64,000 nt of DNA from Populus alba (Eukaryota > Streptophyta > Magnoliopsida > Malpighiales > Salicaceae). The translations under genes were made by a program, and so were the position numbers. Location: positions 4,843,501-4,907,500 of the forward strand of contig NC_133289.1 in NCBI RefSeq assembly GCF_005239225.2, in the 5' to 3' direction. Of this stretch, positions 47,876-60,737 are shown piece after piece; positions within the stretch are counted from its first letter, which is position 1, and each line of letters begins with the position of its first letter. The notes under the pieces were generated by a model, which was not told the origin of the DNA, searched no databases, and saw only the letters and a program-made list of their open reading frames with translations.

Positions 47876-49300
47876 TGTCGCACATGTGCGGCGTTGCAGC
47901 GAGAACATCCACTCTCAAATCGTTATCTAATGTAGCAAATGTGGGGAGATAAGGAATTCTTGTCTTTTATTAGTGGAAAAATAGAATGGGAGTCACCATC
48001 TAATATTTTGGTAACTAGAAACTCTAACTGATCTCAGAGATCGGGTACGGAAACTGATTGCGTAAAGGAAATGTATTAACACCTCAAATACACCTTACTT
48101 AAGGTAAGCTGCATTGTTTTATTGTCTGATAAATCTAAAGTCTTGTCGTGCTTTCTAGCTATTGGTCCATCTGTGATTTAAGAAAAATTATCCTCGGTAA
48201 GGAAATCCTTATTTTATTAGGGGGGAAAAAACTAACCGTTATAACCTCAACAAAAGAATTTAATATTCGGAGTATGTCTTACGTATAAAATCATAACCCT
48301 AGTTTTTGAATCTGAAAACAAAATAATTTTTTTTTTAATTTTTGAAATATTAATCTAGTTCTCGTAACTTTAATAAACTAGTTATTAAAGCTCAATATGC
48401 ATGCTAAAACCCTTTTTTTTTTTATGAAGATACAATATGTTTTTATTTTATTTTATTTTTTTAGAGAGACTTGGCCGTATGCATAAAAAATATATTTTTT
48501 TATTTTTTATTTTTCAATGTCTTGATGAAAACCGGGTATTTTAATATCGTATTTGTATCTTTACTGTATAAAAATACAAACCGATATTAATTAAAATGCA
48601 GTAAAAAAGAATTGCTCAAAATCACAGAATTTTTGAAATAAGTTTTTGATATTTTTTGAGCTGGGTTGGACCCAGCAGCCCTAACTGGGTCACTGGCCCA
48701 AGCCAGTGACCCGGAACATTTGCATCTCATTGTTCAGGTGAATTATAATTCACTTGAACAGTGAAAATGGAAAAAATGAAATTTGCATGCACAGCGACGA
48801 AGAGAACAAACCTGGTGGCGGAAACGATGTCGAAGACGATGGTAACGGCTTACACTCACAGTGATGCTGGTGGCGGTGGAGTGGAAGCCGACGATGGCTC
48901 ACGGTGGTTATGACGGTGGCGGGCAGTGTTTTCTGCAGTTTTTCTTCTTCTTCCCCGTATTTCGGTTATGCTGTCTTCTTACTCTGTTTTTTTTTGTTCC
49001 CTCCTGTCAACGGTGTTCCTGCCTCTCTGCAGTTCTAGCGGTGGTGATGGAGAATAGCAGTGGCTGCTGGACGAAGAAGATGATGAGTTGACGATGGCAT
49101 GGGCAGTGCTGGTGCGGATCTCTCCCCTTTTTTTCTCCCTCTGTCGTTCCCCTCCGGTTTTTTTCCTGTGCTGATCTCTGTTTCGTCTTTTCTTTTTTTT
49201 TTCTTTGCTTTTTCGTTTCTTATGCTCACCCTCTCCTCTGTTTCCGTCTCCAGAGGATAAAACTATAATTAATTTTTCATGTTCGATGAACAATAGAAAA
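47876..49300. mobile_element. Gypsy-type LTR fragment 4
   Basis: Starts tgtcgcacatgtgcggcg with the shared block at 47989-48112. The pattern of AT-rich front and GC-richer rear (48650-49260) repeats that of fragments 2 and 3. No coding domain; right edge uncertain. Confidence 0.6.
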
Positions 49301-49916
49301 AGCTGTTTTTTTTGTTAAGTGTTAAAATCTTGCCCCTTTTGTTTCAATTTTTGTAATTAATTGATGAAATTAAATTATATTGTGAAATATCAAATATCAA
49401 TTTAATAATGAGATGATTTTTTATATCATGAATACATCATAACTTGGAAAAACAATAAAATACCGTTTTGTTTTACTATTTCTTTCAAGAAATATTACCC
49501 ATGATGCTATATACAACAGAGAACTTTCTAGAATTTATTTTTTATTTAACTATGTACAGTGCAGTTGAGGCACGCACCACAGTAAATGCAGCAGTAACAG
49601 GGCATATATCTAATTTTTCCTCTTTTTCTTAAAGAAAACGCGTGCCAAGTCTGAAACCAATAAATGAGAAGTCAAACAAAGTAGATCTTATGCGTACGTA
49701 CTTGAAAGTAAAAATAAAAAATAAACAATAAAAAGAAAATCTGTTGAACATTACGCGGAGTGATTCTCGTTAATTTCTCTACACCGTGGTCTTGTAAAAA
49801 CGTAAGCTTTGCGCTATCCTATCCTATAAGAGAACCTCTGACAGTTACTTTCTATGGCGACAGAGGTGTATTTTGTATTTTTTTTCTGAGAATTTACTAA
49901 TAGCAAAGTTCTTCAA
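49301..49916 (+). promoter_or_regulatory. Upstream region of the intact RLP
   Basis: Non-coding, AT-rich. A TATA-like cctataagag lies at about 49823-49832, some 90 bp before the ATG. No other element can be assigned with confidence. Confidence 0.35.
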
Positions 49917-52900
49917 ATGGAGTTGAACAGGCTGTGTTTAGTAGTGATAATGATTATAAATGTGGTGGTTTTAATACAAGGGTGGCGGTGCCATGGTTGC
50001 TTGGAGGAAGAAAGAGTTGCTCTCTTGCAAATCAAAGATGCCTTTGGTTACCCAAATGGCGGATTCCTGCTCTCCTGGGGAAGAGATGCTAACTGCTGCG
50101 AATGGAAACAAGTCCACTGCAACTCCAGCACACTTCGAGTTGTCGAAATAGACCTTTCTTTCTCAAGGGGTTGGGAGCTGGGAGACGGGCTCCTGAATGC
50201 GTCTTTGTTTCTTCCATTCCCAGAGCTGAACGCTCTTTACTTGTATGGAAATCGTATTGCGGGATGTGTTGAGAATGAAGGTTTGCCTCTTAGCTGCAAT
50301 TTTAGAAATTGATACAAGTTTTATAACTTTAATGCTTAAACGCTAACCATGCACTCTCATGCAGGTTTTGAAAGACTATCAGTCCTTGGCAATTTGGAGA
50401 TACTCCAGTTAGGGCAAAACAAATTCAACAGCAGCATCTTTTCATCCTTAGGTGGTCTTTCATCTTTGAAATATTTATCTCTACACAATAATGAAATCGA
50501 AGGAACAATTAGCGTGGAAGGTGAGCCTGGCTCTTCTCATCTCAGTTTTTAAACTAATTGTCTCAAACACAATCATGATTCCAAAGCAATTATATATAGC
50601 ATTAATTTATGTTCTACGTATTGCCAGGATTGAATAATCTGACAAACTTAAGGAATCTGCGTATTGCGAGCAATCACATTGAAGGGTTTAAATCCCTTCA
50701 TGGTACGAAAGATTTTTGAGTTATGCATTATCTTTTCACAGTTTCGCTATTTTTACATCAAACCTTGTACAATTATTAATTTCTTACAGGTGGTGAGGAT
50801 GAAGTGCTGAAACTGAGCAATTTGGAGTATCTTGATTTGGGAGGTAATCGCTTTGATAACAGTATCTTATCATCCTTCAAGGGTCTTTCATCTCTCAAGA
50901 ATCTCGATCTGGCAAAGAACCATCTGAAAGGAACATTCAATATGAAAGGTTTAGAAACCAATTATTGCCCACACGTTATTCCATTTCAAAAAATGAGTTC
51001 CAAGGCTTTGCTGTGACCTAATCAGTTCTATTTTCCTGCAACCTAGAATTGGAAGCTTTGAGCAACTTGAGGAAGCTGTATCTCAGCGGAAATGAGATTG
51101 ACGAGTTTGTGTTCTCAGAAGGTAGTACTTAAATATTCCACATGAACGATGGTGGCTTCACGGATCGATCGACCCACCTAACTTTTTACCCAAGATTCCA
51201 TGCAGTAAGGACGATTTTGATTTGCTCGTAAGGTGTGAAACTTGTTTTGTTTCTTCTTCTCTCTTGCAGGTATTAGAGGTTTCAGAAATCTAAGCAGAGT
51301 TTGTTTACTTAATATCACCGCAAATGGAAGAAGAATTTCACTTCCATTACTGCAATCATTGGCAAAACTCCCAAACCTCAAGACACTTGATCTGGGGAAC
51401 AATAATTTCGAAGGAACAATATTAGCTCAAGGTGAGTTGCAATATGTACTGATGTCTAATTTGGCTATAGAGACTTGAGCTTCTCCTAATTGGTATCCCT
51501 TACTTTATCCTCTTCAAAAATACTAATCATTTCTTGTCGGTTTGTTTTATCGTAGCCTTGCCTTCTCTCAAGAATTTGCAAAAGTTGGATTTGAGTTCCT
51601 CTACTCTCAATAATACCTTTCTGCAAACAATAGGAAGGATTACCACTCTGAAGAGTTTAAAGTTGAATGGTTGTAGACTCAGTGGCAACATACCTATAGC
51701 CGAGGGTAAGTCTGATGGTCCTTTCTGATCTCTCTCTCTCTCTTTTTTCTCAGGTTAAATATTTTGTAAATTGATAATTCTCAGGTCTATGCGAGTTAAA
51801 GTATCTTCAAAGTCTTGATATCAGCAATAATACTCTCAGCGGTGTCTTGCCTAATTGTTTGGCAAATTTGACAGCCCTGAAACAAATAGATCTCTCTTCC
51901 AATCACTTTGTGGGAGATATTTCCTCGTCTCCTCTTACAACTCTGACATCCATCCAAGAATTAAGACTTTCGGACAATCGCTTTCAAATCCCCATCTCAT
52001 TGAGGTCATTTTTCAACCATTCGGAACTCAAATTCTTCTTTGGTTATAATAATGAAATCTGTGCAGAGCTAGAGGAGCACAATTTGATCCCAAAGTTCCA
52101 ACTAGAGAGACTTCATTTATCTGGTCAAGCATATGGTGGAGCATTGCCCTTTCCCAAATTCCTCTTCTATCAACACAACTTGCGGGAAATTTATTTTTCT
52201 AACATGAAAATGAGGGGAGGGGTTCCAAATTGGTTGCTAGAGAACAACACAAACCTACAAGAACTTTTCCTGGTCAACAATTCTCTTTCAGGACCTTTCC
52301 AGTTGCCGATTCATCCCCATGTGAGTTTGTCACAATTAGATATTTCTGACAATCACTTGGACAGCCACATCCCAACAGAAATTGGAGCATATTTCCCAAG
52401 TTTGACATTTTTATCCATGTCTAAAAACCACTTCAACGGTAGCATTCCCTCTTCGTTTGGCAGTATGTCTTCTCTTCAAGTTTTGGATCTCTCAGGAAAC
52501 AACATCTCCGGAAAGCTGCCATCTTGTTTTAGCTCTTTGCCACTAGTTCATGTTTATTTGTCACAAAATAAATTACAGGGGTCTTTGGAGGATGCATTTC
52601 ATAACTCCTTCGAGCTAATTACATTGGATCTTAGCCATAATCAATTGACTGGCAACATTTCGGAATGGATTGGTGAGTTTTCCCACATGAGCTTTCTTCT
52701 CTTGGGTTATAATAACCTTGAAGGCAGAATACCCATCCAGTTGTGCCAGTTGGACAAATTGAGTTTCATTGATCTTTCTCATAATAAGTTTTCTGGTCAT
52801 ATCCTCCCTTGTATAAGATTTAGAAGCAGTATTTGGTACAGCTATCTTAAAATATATCCTGATAGGTATTTGATTCGAGAGCCTTTAGAGATTACAACAA

Positions 52901-53574
52901 AGAGTGTATCCTATTCTTACCCGATAAGCATTTTGTACATCATGTCTGGAATGGATCTCTCTTGCAACAATTTGACAGGTGAGATTCCTCCGGAAATTGG
53001 AAACCTTAATCATATCCATGTACTGAACCTGTCAAATAATTTTTTGATAGGTCCTATCCCACAAACTTTTTCAAATTTGAGTGAAGTTGAGAGCTTGGAT
53101 CTTTCCAATAACAGCTTGACTGGGGCTATCCCTCCTGGACTTGTACAATTGCATTCTCTGGAAGTTTTTAGTGTAGCCCACAATAACCTATCTGGTAGAA
53201 CACCTGATATGGTTCCACAATTTTCAACATTCAACAAGAGTAGCTATGAGGGAAATCCTCTCCTTTGTGGACCACCACTCTCAAGAAATTGCACCCCAGA
53301 AGAAGAAGCGTTGCCATTACCGATAAGGACTTCAACGGATGATATAGAAGAAAGTGGCTTCATGGATGCTGATGTTTTCTATGTGAGCTTTGTTGTGACA
53401 TACATCGTGATGCTGTTGGTAACAGCTGCAATTTTGTACATAAACCCCAACTGGAGACGAGCATGGTTTTATTTCTTTAAACAAAGCATCAATAATTGCT
53501 CCTACTTTTTTGTGGACAATCTTCATATGCCATCCTGGTTAGAGGTCCGAAACCTTTTGTGTACATATTTTTAG
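49917..53574 (+). CDS. LRR receptor-like protein, complete, 8 exons
   Basis: Exons: 49917-50280, 50365-50520, 50628-50702, 50790-50948, 51047-51121, 51270-51431, 51556-51705, 51785-53574, each with GT-AG introns of phase 1; total 976 aa. Residues 1-22 are a signal peptide (MELNRLCLVVIMIINVVVLI), about 28-70 the LRR N-cap with ANCCEW, then LRRs through about residue 870 with an island near SVSYSYPISILYIMSG, cap NPLLCGPPLSRNC, acidic linker, membrane helix about 914-933, and a 43-residue tail with NPNWRRAWFYF. No kinase. Family: multi-intron RLPs such as Arabidopsis RLP1/RLP13/RLP15 type; plasma membrane, ligand unknown, signals with co-receptor kinases. Start chosen by the signal peptide. The only complete RLP in the window. 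Confidence 0.93.
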
Positions 53575-55198
53575 CATGTGTGGTGTTTCTACTTTTCAAA
53601 TTCAAGATTGAATTCAATCTTATCGTATCAGTACAAGTTATGTCTGAAAACTTGTGTTGTGCTCTTTATACAAGTGTTTCCTTTTCCTTGGATGGACAAA
53701 GCAAATTTGTGATGACGAAATCATTTCTTTTCAGCAACCAATAAGTTCCTCTATCGATATGCTTTCCGTCTACGATAGGATTGGATTTGATAGAAGCTCT
53801 AAATTTACACCCAAGGCGCCGCGCCCAACTTGGTCATTGTAACTGATTTGAAGTAGTAGAGTTTAGAATCAGGTAAGAAAAGGTCTTTAACACCAAATGG
53901 GACAAGACACCATTGATTCTTTGATGAGATGCAGCTTGAATATTGTAGGCCAGAGTAGCAGTTAGAAGCTCTGTTGAGCTATATGGAAGGCGAGAAATTA
54001 GTTTGTTTTCAACAAGAGGAACTTGTAGCCAGAAAAGGCAGCAGCCCAAGCAGAGTAAATACAGAGCTTCTCCGATTCTGACCCTGAACCAAGGCCTCCA
54101 ACTATGGCAGCTCATCAGATACAGAGCAGATGGGTCCTTCCTCAAAAAAGCTAGATTAAGATCAATTTCGATGCATCATTTACATATGCAAATAGTTGGC
54201 TGGTATAGGGACCATTTGTAGTATTCAAATGGCTAAAGTTTCCTCAGCCGCAGTTGCAGAAGAAGTGACAGTTTTGTTTGATTCTCATACAATCTTGATT
54301 GCGTAGCGACAAAGTCTGGAGTAAACGATGCTAAGCTTTTTCAAGACTAGTTGACGAGCTTTGAAATTGTTAGAGAACAGTTTGACATGAGAGTCATGAT
54401 CTCCTGCAAAACAAATCCTATGCATAATGTAGGGGATCATCAAGCAAAGATGTAAAAGTGATCGAGTTTAATTAAGAGAAGGCTAAGAGATGATCTTGGA
54501 TTCGGGCATAGCTTGTCCTAGGCCAATCAGAAAAAAAGCTAAGAGTTGGCCTTGGGTTTGGGTACGCTTCGTCCTAGCTCTACCAGGAGGAAAGACCAAC
54601 TTTGGATTTCCTCAGACATTAAACCATGCCTCGTGGAGCATGCTTAGAAGTGAGGAGACCTCAATGCCGTATCTTTAACCCACCACCTGGGCTGTGAAAT
54701 GTACAAGGACTGTTTTGTCTAGACCCGTCACTCACAGATTTAAAAAACAGAGCTCTAAAAAAGAAAAAAGAAAAAAACAGAGCTCTCATGCATAATTTTG
54801 TTCATTGTTGGGTTTGAAAAATAGCTAGAACTGCTGGTAGAGCAATTGATTGGGTGGCCAAACTGACCAGAATAGGACAATATCCTCGTCACTGGGTCCA
54901 TGAATCTCTAACCTATCTAAACTTTTGTCCTTCAACTTAAATATTTCAGCTCCAACGCAAAAAATAGACAAGCAGGATTAGAGCTGAAGAATGACTTGGT
55001 GGAAGCAACTGTGCCAAATGAATACCAAATTATTGAAAAAAACCGAAGAATGCCATACTATGTTTTGATGTCTGAAGGTAAACCTCCAAATCACGCTGAA
55101 AAAGAGATGCAAGTAAAAGCACATAAACATACAAGAGTTTGTTTCCACATTGGGAACAAAAAAAAAAAGGAAGACACACCAAGAAAACAATCATTCGA
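53575..55198. other. Non-coding DNA between RLP and SAM gene, block B
   Basis: Corresponds to 441-1657. Contains the RLP 3' UTR and the 3' flank of the convergent SAM gene. No gene recognised. Confidence 0.75.
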
Positions 55199-55963
55199 TT
55201 AAGTGGGTTTCATGTCTTGAAATAGTGCAGACCAAAGTGACTGATCGTCAAAATCACCGTTCAGTTCTCTTCTTTCCTTGCTGTAATCACAATGAACTTT
55301 TGGGCTTATGGATCTTGCATCCAAGGGGCTACGTACTTGCGGGCTCCTATTAGTCATCATCAAACTTTGTGGCACCCTTCCATCTGGAGTCCCATATAAT
55401 TTTGGGCTCCTGTAAGCAAACACCAATCTCTCCTGCACTTTCCCATCCAGAGGACCAGACAGCTTCAAGCATCTATTGGCATGCACCAAATTCTCTTGCA
55501 TCCTAGTATCCAAAGGACCAGATTTTGCTTGTCTCCTGATTTTGAGTATTTGAGGCTGCTCTACTTTGATCAACTCCTTCTCACTCCTGTACTTCCTTGT
55601 CAATGCTCCTCTTCTCCACTGTCCTTGATATCTAGCTAGCTCTGGCTCTAGTTCAGTCTTAAATGCTGCAGAATCCCGATGAAAAACCAACTTATTGATA
55701 CACTTCTGGATGCTCTTCTTGGTCTTGTTGATTGCCATAATGAACTTAGAGAGGCCATGTGGACCTCCCGCAACATCCTTCCTGGCAAGCTTGAGTATTT
55801 CTAGCCTGTGCTTGGCTACTGAAATACCCATACTTTGAAGAAACTCATGGTTCAAGTACGTCAAGTCCTCTTCTTGGAGCTCATTACGAGCAAAGGCAAG
55901 ACCATACTCATAGATCAGTGAGGGCTCGAGGCTGCTTTTTGACAACCAAGAGAACCAGTCCAT
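55199..55963 (-). CDS. SAM (sterile alpha motif) domain protein
   Basis: 254 aa from ATG 55963 (MDWFSWLSKSSLEPSLIYEY) to the stop at 55199. The frame is open further upstream to 56095, but those 44 residues lack similarity and the MDWFSWLSK start is the one I recognise for plant SAM-domain proteins. Residues 1-66 form the SAM domain, ending HRLEILKLARKD; a basic helix-rich part follows (INKTKKSIQKCINKLVFHRD), then serine/proline repeats (RQAKSGPLDTRMQENL; RCLKLSGPLDGKVQERL). Role: SAM domains bind protein or RNA; cell function of this family is not settled. Single exon. Convergent with the RLP at 49917. Its truncated sister is at 1658-2293. Confidence 0.88.
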   Translation of the reverse strand: MDWFSWLSKSSLEPSLIYEYGLAFARNELQEEDLTYLNHEFLQSMGISVAKHRLEILKLARKDVAGGPHGLSKFIMAINKTKKSIQKCINKLVFHRDSAAFKTELEPELARYQGQWRRGALTRKYRSEKELIKVEQPQILKIRRQAKSGPLDTRMQENLVHANRCLKLSGPLDGKVQERLVFAYRSPKLYGTPDGRVPQSLMMTNRSPQVRSPLDARSISPKVHCDYSKERRELNGDFDDQSLWSALFQDMKPT

Positions 55964-57540
55964 AGCCGAAGATAACAAAGTTTTGGCTGTGTTACATGAT
56001 GCAAAAATGTAAGGTGTTGTGGTGCTATATGAGATATGCCTGCATGTGAAGAGTGGTCCTTGAGATACACATATATAAACAGATAAGAAGGCCAAGTAAA
56101 TGAATCGGGTTAGTGGGGATGGAAAAGTGTTGTCTTTTTATGAAATTTGTATGGCAGTTGAAATTGACAATGACAGTAATGTGGAGGTTGAGCTTCGTCA
56201 AAAAAATCAGCCTTAATTTGTGTCTCAATAATTAGTGGTTAAGAACATCATTAATTTTGGGATGCCCTCTAGGAACAGGCAGCGGACATGAACTTTGAAA
56301 CCCTCTAGAATGTCAATTGCCATGGCCAAAAACACTTGAAAGCTTACCTATCAAGAAAAATGGTAATTATACCAGAATCCTCCGTTCAAGAATACAATAT
56401 TTTACCTGTAATCCTAACAAGAAAAATGGTTCATAAATTTGCCCTTACCTATCAGCAACTAGATTTGCAGACTTCCAGTGGTTACCTAATCCGATTGCTC
56501 TGTCCTTGCTTAATAATTTAAGACCAAGTCATGGAAAAACAAAAATTTCTAAGCTGCTCTAGTTTTATGTTTAAAGGAAGGCGCTTTCTGGAAACACGGC
56601 TCAAGCGAAATTTAAAAAAAATAATAATATTTGAAATTATTTTTTTATATTTTTAAATTATTTTTGATAGACTAATGTTATGAAAAAAAATATTATTTTA
56701 ATATATTTTTGAGTGAAAAATATCTTGAATATTATATTTTCAAATATTCCTGAAGCAAATTATTTTTTTTTAGTTGAACTAAAATATGAAAAAGAAAAAC
56801 ATTTTTCTTCAAACAAATTATGCAGCATTAAATTTAATTTTAATTTCATTAATATAATCATTAACGTACAATACAAACTAATTGATGGAGAATTAAATGA
56901 AAACCAGTTAGTACTTACTACCATCATTGATGAAATTTGTCGGAAACCTACTCAAACTCAAGTTTAATTCAAACCTAATGCATTAAAACTTAGGACCATT
57001 GAATTAGCACCAAATCTACCAACCAGGGTCTCGGCTACAGTTACAATGAGACAGAAGACAGATGAACACTAAATACAGGGCTTTAAGATCATGAGGGCCC
57101 AAAATTAAGAGGGGTGCATGTTGATTAAATTAGACTAGTTTACTTTCCCGCGCTTTACCGAAAGCAGAATTATTTTTTAAAAAAAAAAAAAAAAAAACTA
57201 AGAGTGTTGAGATTTTTTTTTTTTTTACAATACTATTAAACTTGGAAAAAAAGATAAATTTTAAAATTCCTTGACTTGAATCTTTGCATAAGGCGAGTTT
57301 CCAATAAAAGTATATAATAGCTAACTGATCAATATTAATTGATTTATTTAATAAATTCAAAGAAAACCTAAATTTTATTTAAAAAAAAAACTTATATTTA
57401 ATGATGAAATCAAGAAAAAAAAATAAGATAAAAAATAAAAGAGGATGTTGAGTTACATAAACTTTTCAAACTTATAACTCAGGTTATTAGACTAGAAATA
57501 TCATTCATGAAAAAATAATGAAACTCAATCCCTAAAAAAT
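55964..57540. other. Upstream of SAM gene and AT-rich DNA, block B only
   Basis: Absent from block A. Promoter of the SAM gene is expected at 55964-56300. 56600-56715 resembles the AT-rich short dispersed repeat. Poly-A and poly-T runs at 57176-57230. No gene recognised. Confidence 0.6.
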
Positions 57541-57790
57541 CTAACATCGAATGATGAATTATCATTATTATTGTTGTTATTATCATCTTTATTATTATCA
57601 TTGCTACTATTATTACTATAATTATAGTTATCCCTATTATTATTAATAAGTAATACCATCATCATCATTATCATCATTGTTATTATTATTAGTATTAGTA
57701 TTAGTATTAGTATCATAATCACTATCACTAACATTATTATTATTATCATCGTTGTTATTATTGTTGTTATTGTTATTATAATAACAAACT
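57541..57790. repeat. Trinucleotide microsatellite (ATT/ATC/GTT)n
   Basis: About 240 bp of near-continuous three-base units (attatt, atcatc, gttatt, attagt). Block-B specific: it lies just left of the point where blocks A and B resume homology (57822). Confidence 0.9.
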
Positions 57791-57821
57791 ACTTTATTAT
57801 TCATATGTCATGTTACTCCCG

Positions 57822-59878
57822 AATCCATTAAACAAATCTCTGTGAGCTTATTTTTGTTTATAGAGATTATTACTGCTTTGCTATATAAAATTTCCCCATC
57901 ATTCAAAGTGTTTGCAACACATTCATAAGGTTTTGATGACTTTAAGGTATTCTTTATACATTTTACACACCAAGAGTGCATTTTTTTCCATGGTTGTAGC
58001 ATTTCATGGTATTCTTACTTCTTGGTTTGGAATTTCCTTGTCTTTGACTCCTATTGGAACCACACTTCATTGATCTTTCTTTTGACATCAATAATGCCTT
58101 TATTTTTTTTTGAAGTATTAATTCTATCTCATTTGTTCTTACACCTATTTTTTTCTTCAAAGATAATTGTAACATCATCAAAGACTAGATAGTCATGAGA
58201 TGTTATTGGTCAAGTTGATAATGAATTAATCATACGAATCAAAAGGACTTTGAAGTAGAAGCTCTGCATGTTCTTATATGTTGATGTGGCTAGTCATTGA
58301 CATGGTTTCTATCATTTAAAGGGTATAAAGTTTCATTTTTAAGAAAATCTTATTATGTAAACACTTGGATTCATATAACTTTATCAGAGTCTTGCATATC
58401 TCTTTTGTAGTTTTCTTCTCTTATACATTTAATAATACTTCATTGGTTAATGCTAAATGTGTATCAGCAATAACATTGCTATCAACTTTGATCTACTTGA
58501 CAATATTAGTGATCTCCATAGGTTTATCTCTAATTGCTACCAAACAATTATCTTTTCTTAAATTTTCCTTCACTCTCATCTTTTATAGTGAGAAATTGCT
58601 CTAATTGAACATCTCAATTTATATTTTGCTTTTATGTTGTTTACTGTAATTTGTTCAACTATCATTTTTGTACTTACGAACTGTAATGTATACAAAAATA
58701 ATATCTCGTGAACAATACTTTTACTAAGTAAGTTTCAATGAAAGATTGGAGGGGATATAAATAGTTTTATTTAAAGCTCAATCTCTTTAGACAAAGCTTC
58801 TTAGACCGTAGTTATTCATCACACAAATTGATAATGAGTTAATCATGCAAATCAGAAAGATTTTGAAGTAGAAGTTTTTTATGTTTATTTTTCTTTATTT
58901 GTTGACCTAACATAGTGAGTTAAGAAAATTAAGTTTTTATTGTGTTGATGTGGTTAATCACCAATGTGGTTTCTTTCCTTTGAAAGGTATAAAGTCTTAT
59001 TTTTAATAAAATCATTTTGTATAGAGACTTAGACTCATATAACTTTATCAGAGTATCTAATATTTTTTTTTTGTTGTTTTCTTCTTCACTAGACTTGATA
59101 ATACATTATTGGCTAATGCTAAATAGATATTAGTAATAACATTGATATCCATTTCAATCCACTCAGCATTATCAATGATCTCTTTGGGCCTTTCTCCAAT
59201 TGTTGTCAAACAATTTTTTTTTTTTAAATTGCCTTCATTCTTATCTGTCATTGTGAGACATTGCTCCTATTAAAACTCTTAATCTCATATTTTGTTGTCA
59301 TTTTACTCATTATAATTTGTTTATCTATCACTATTTCACTTAAAAACTATAACGTATATTAAAATAGTATCGTGTGAACACTATTTTTACTAAATAAGTT
59401 TCCATAAAAAGAATGGAGAGGTCACAATGGACCCGTTTAAAATCTAATATTCTTAGATATAACTTCCTAGACAATATCTATTGACTTTTCATATATGTGA
59501 ACAATATTGTATACGTGAACAATATCACATGTGAACAAGAATTTAACCAAATGAATCTAATACTATTTTTAGGGTTACGACATATAAAAGCAACAATATG
59601 CAGCTATATAGAACAGAGTAAAATGAGAAATAAAACATATAAAAATTTACATGATTCACTCAATTAAATTACACCCACATGCAAGTATAGAAGGATTTCA
59701 CTATGAAATATTAAAATTACAACCACTGTCTATTAATAAGACAACAGTTAGCAATCTCTCTTCTAATAAGAGTAAACATCTCACATGCTCTATCATACAA
59801 ACACCTTATAAAATGTGTCACTCACTATGGGATTGCTCTCTCTTCTTTGTGGTGGAGTATGTGTGTTTAAGAGTGTAG
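57822..59878 (-). mobile_element. Decayed Copia element fragment (gag/protease), block B
   Basis: Sister of 2285-4320. Minus-strand pieces: KCYNHGKKCTLGV (degraded zinc knuckle), PYECVANTLNDGEILYSKAV and CLMDSGVT (protease active site), and gag LALANNVLSSLVKKKTT at 59057-59251. Stops and shifts throughout. The same internal tandem duplication as in block A is present (about 58210-58830 and 58830-59420). Confidence 0.72.
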
Positions 59879-59926
59879 TAACAATTATTTTTTAAAGTGT
59901 TTTTCATTTAGAAATGCATGCATCAA

Positions 59927-59961
<35 letters not shown>

Positions 59962-60737
59962 ATTTTTTTTAATATCAACGTATTAAAATGATATGAAAAC
60001 TTAAAAAATATTAATTTAAAATAAAAAATAATTTTTTAAAAAAAATAATTTGAAAACATAAAAATAAATAATGATGTAGCCTTTTCACTAAACTGGTGCC
60101 TATCACTTTTGACTTCAGGCACCAATATTTCGGTGCATGCGGAGGCCCTTTCTTTCATTAACAATGAAGGGTTAGTGGTAACTCCACGTGCGGATACACA
60201 TTTATAGGCTGGGTAAATCACTCAATCTAAGTATTTTATGCAGTGTTATTATTATACTTAAGTTAAACAAAGTAAGTTGATTCAATTAAGTCTGGTAGAT
60301 CTAGTTAAAAAACAATTTGATTTTCTTAAAAAAAAATTAAAATAATTTCTTTTAATTTCTTTCGGGATTATGGATGAGGCTAATAAATCATTGGAAGGAG
60401 CTGGTAAAACGCAAGGGCCACAACATGCAAGGGTAGGTACGTGTTGGTTAACGAGAGCAGTGGCCGACAACGGGATTTTTAATCAATTGTATTAAATTCA
60501 GTATCATGCAAAATCCCAATCATCACGTGAAAGTCCAAAAGTTTTTTTTATTTTATTTTTTTTATTAACAACTTTCTTATTATTTGTGCTCAATGCATGA
60601 TGTGATGATCTATTATCATATAAATGACATTTGTGTAAATCTCCTGATTTCTACTAGTGACTTGAGCTGTAATACGCACTGTGAGCAAAGATTTCTTTCT
60701 TTCATGGGAGATGAGATTTTACGCTTGCTTCTGTAGT
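59879..60737. other. Block B non-coding DNA with (AT)n
   Basis: Corresponds to 4321-5176. (AT)n at 59931-59957. No gene recognised. Confidence 0.65.

Noticed and set aside
51122..51269. Minus-strand frame across an RLP intron (about 51178-51402)
   Set aside because: Shadow of exon 6 and its intron on the opposite strand.
57525..57749. Open frame coding for runs of Ile, Met and Asn
   Set aside because: It is the translation of a trinucleotide microsatellite.
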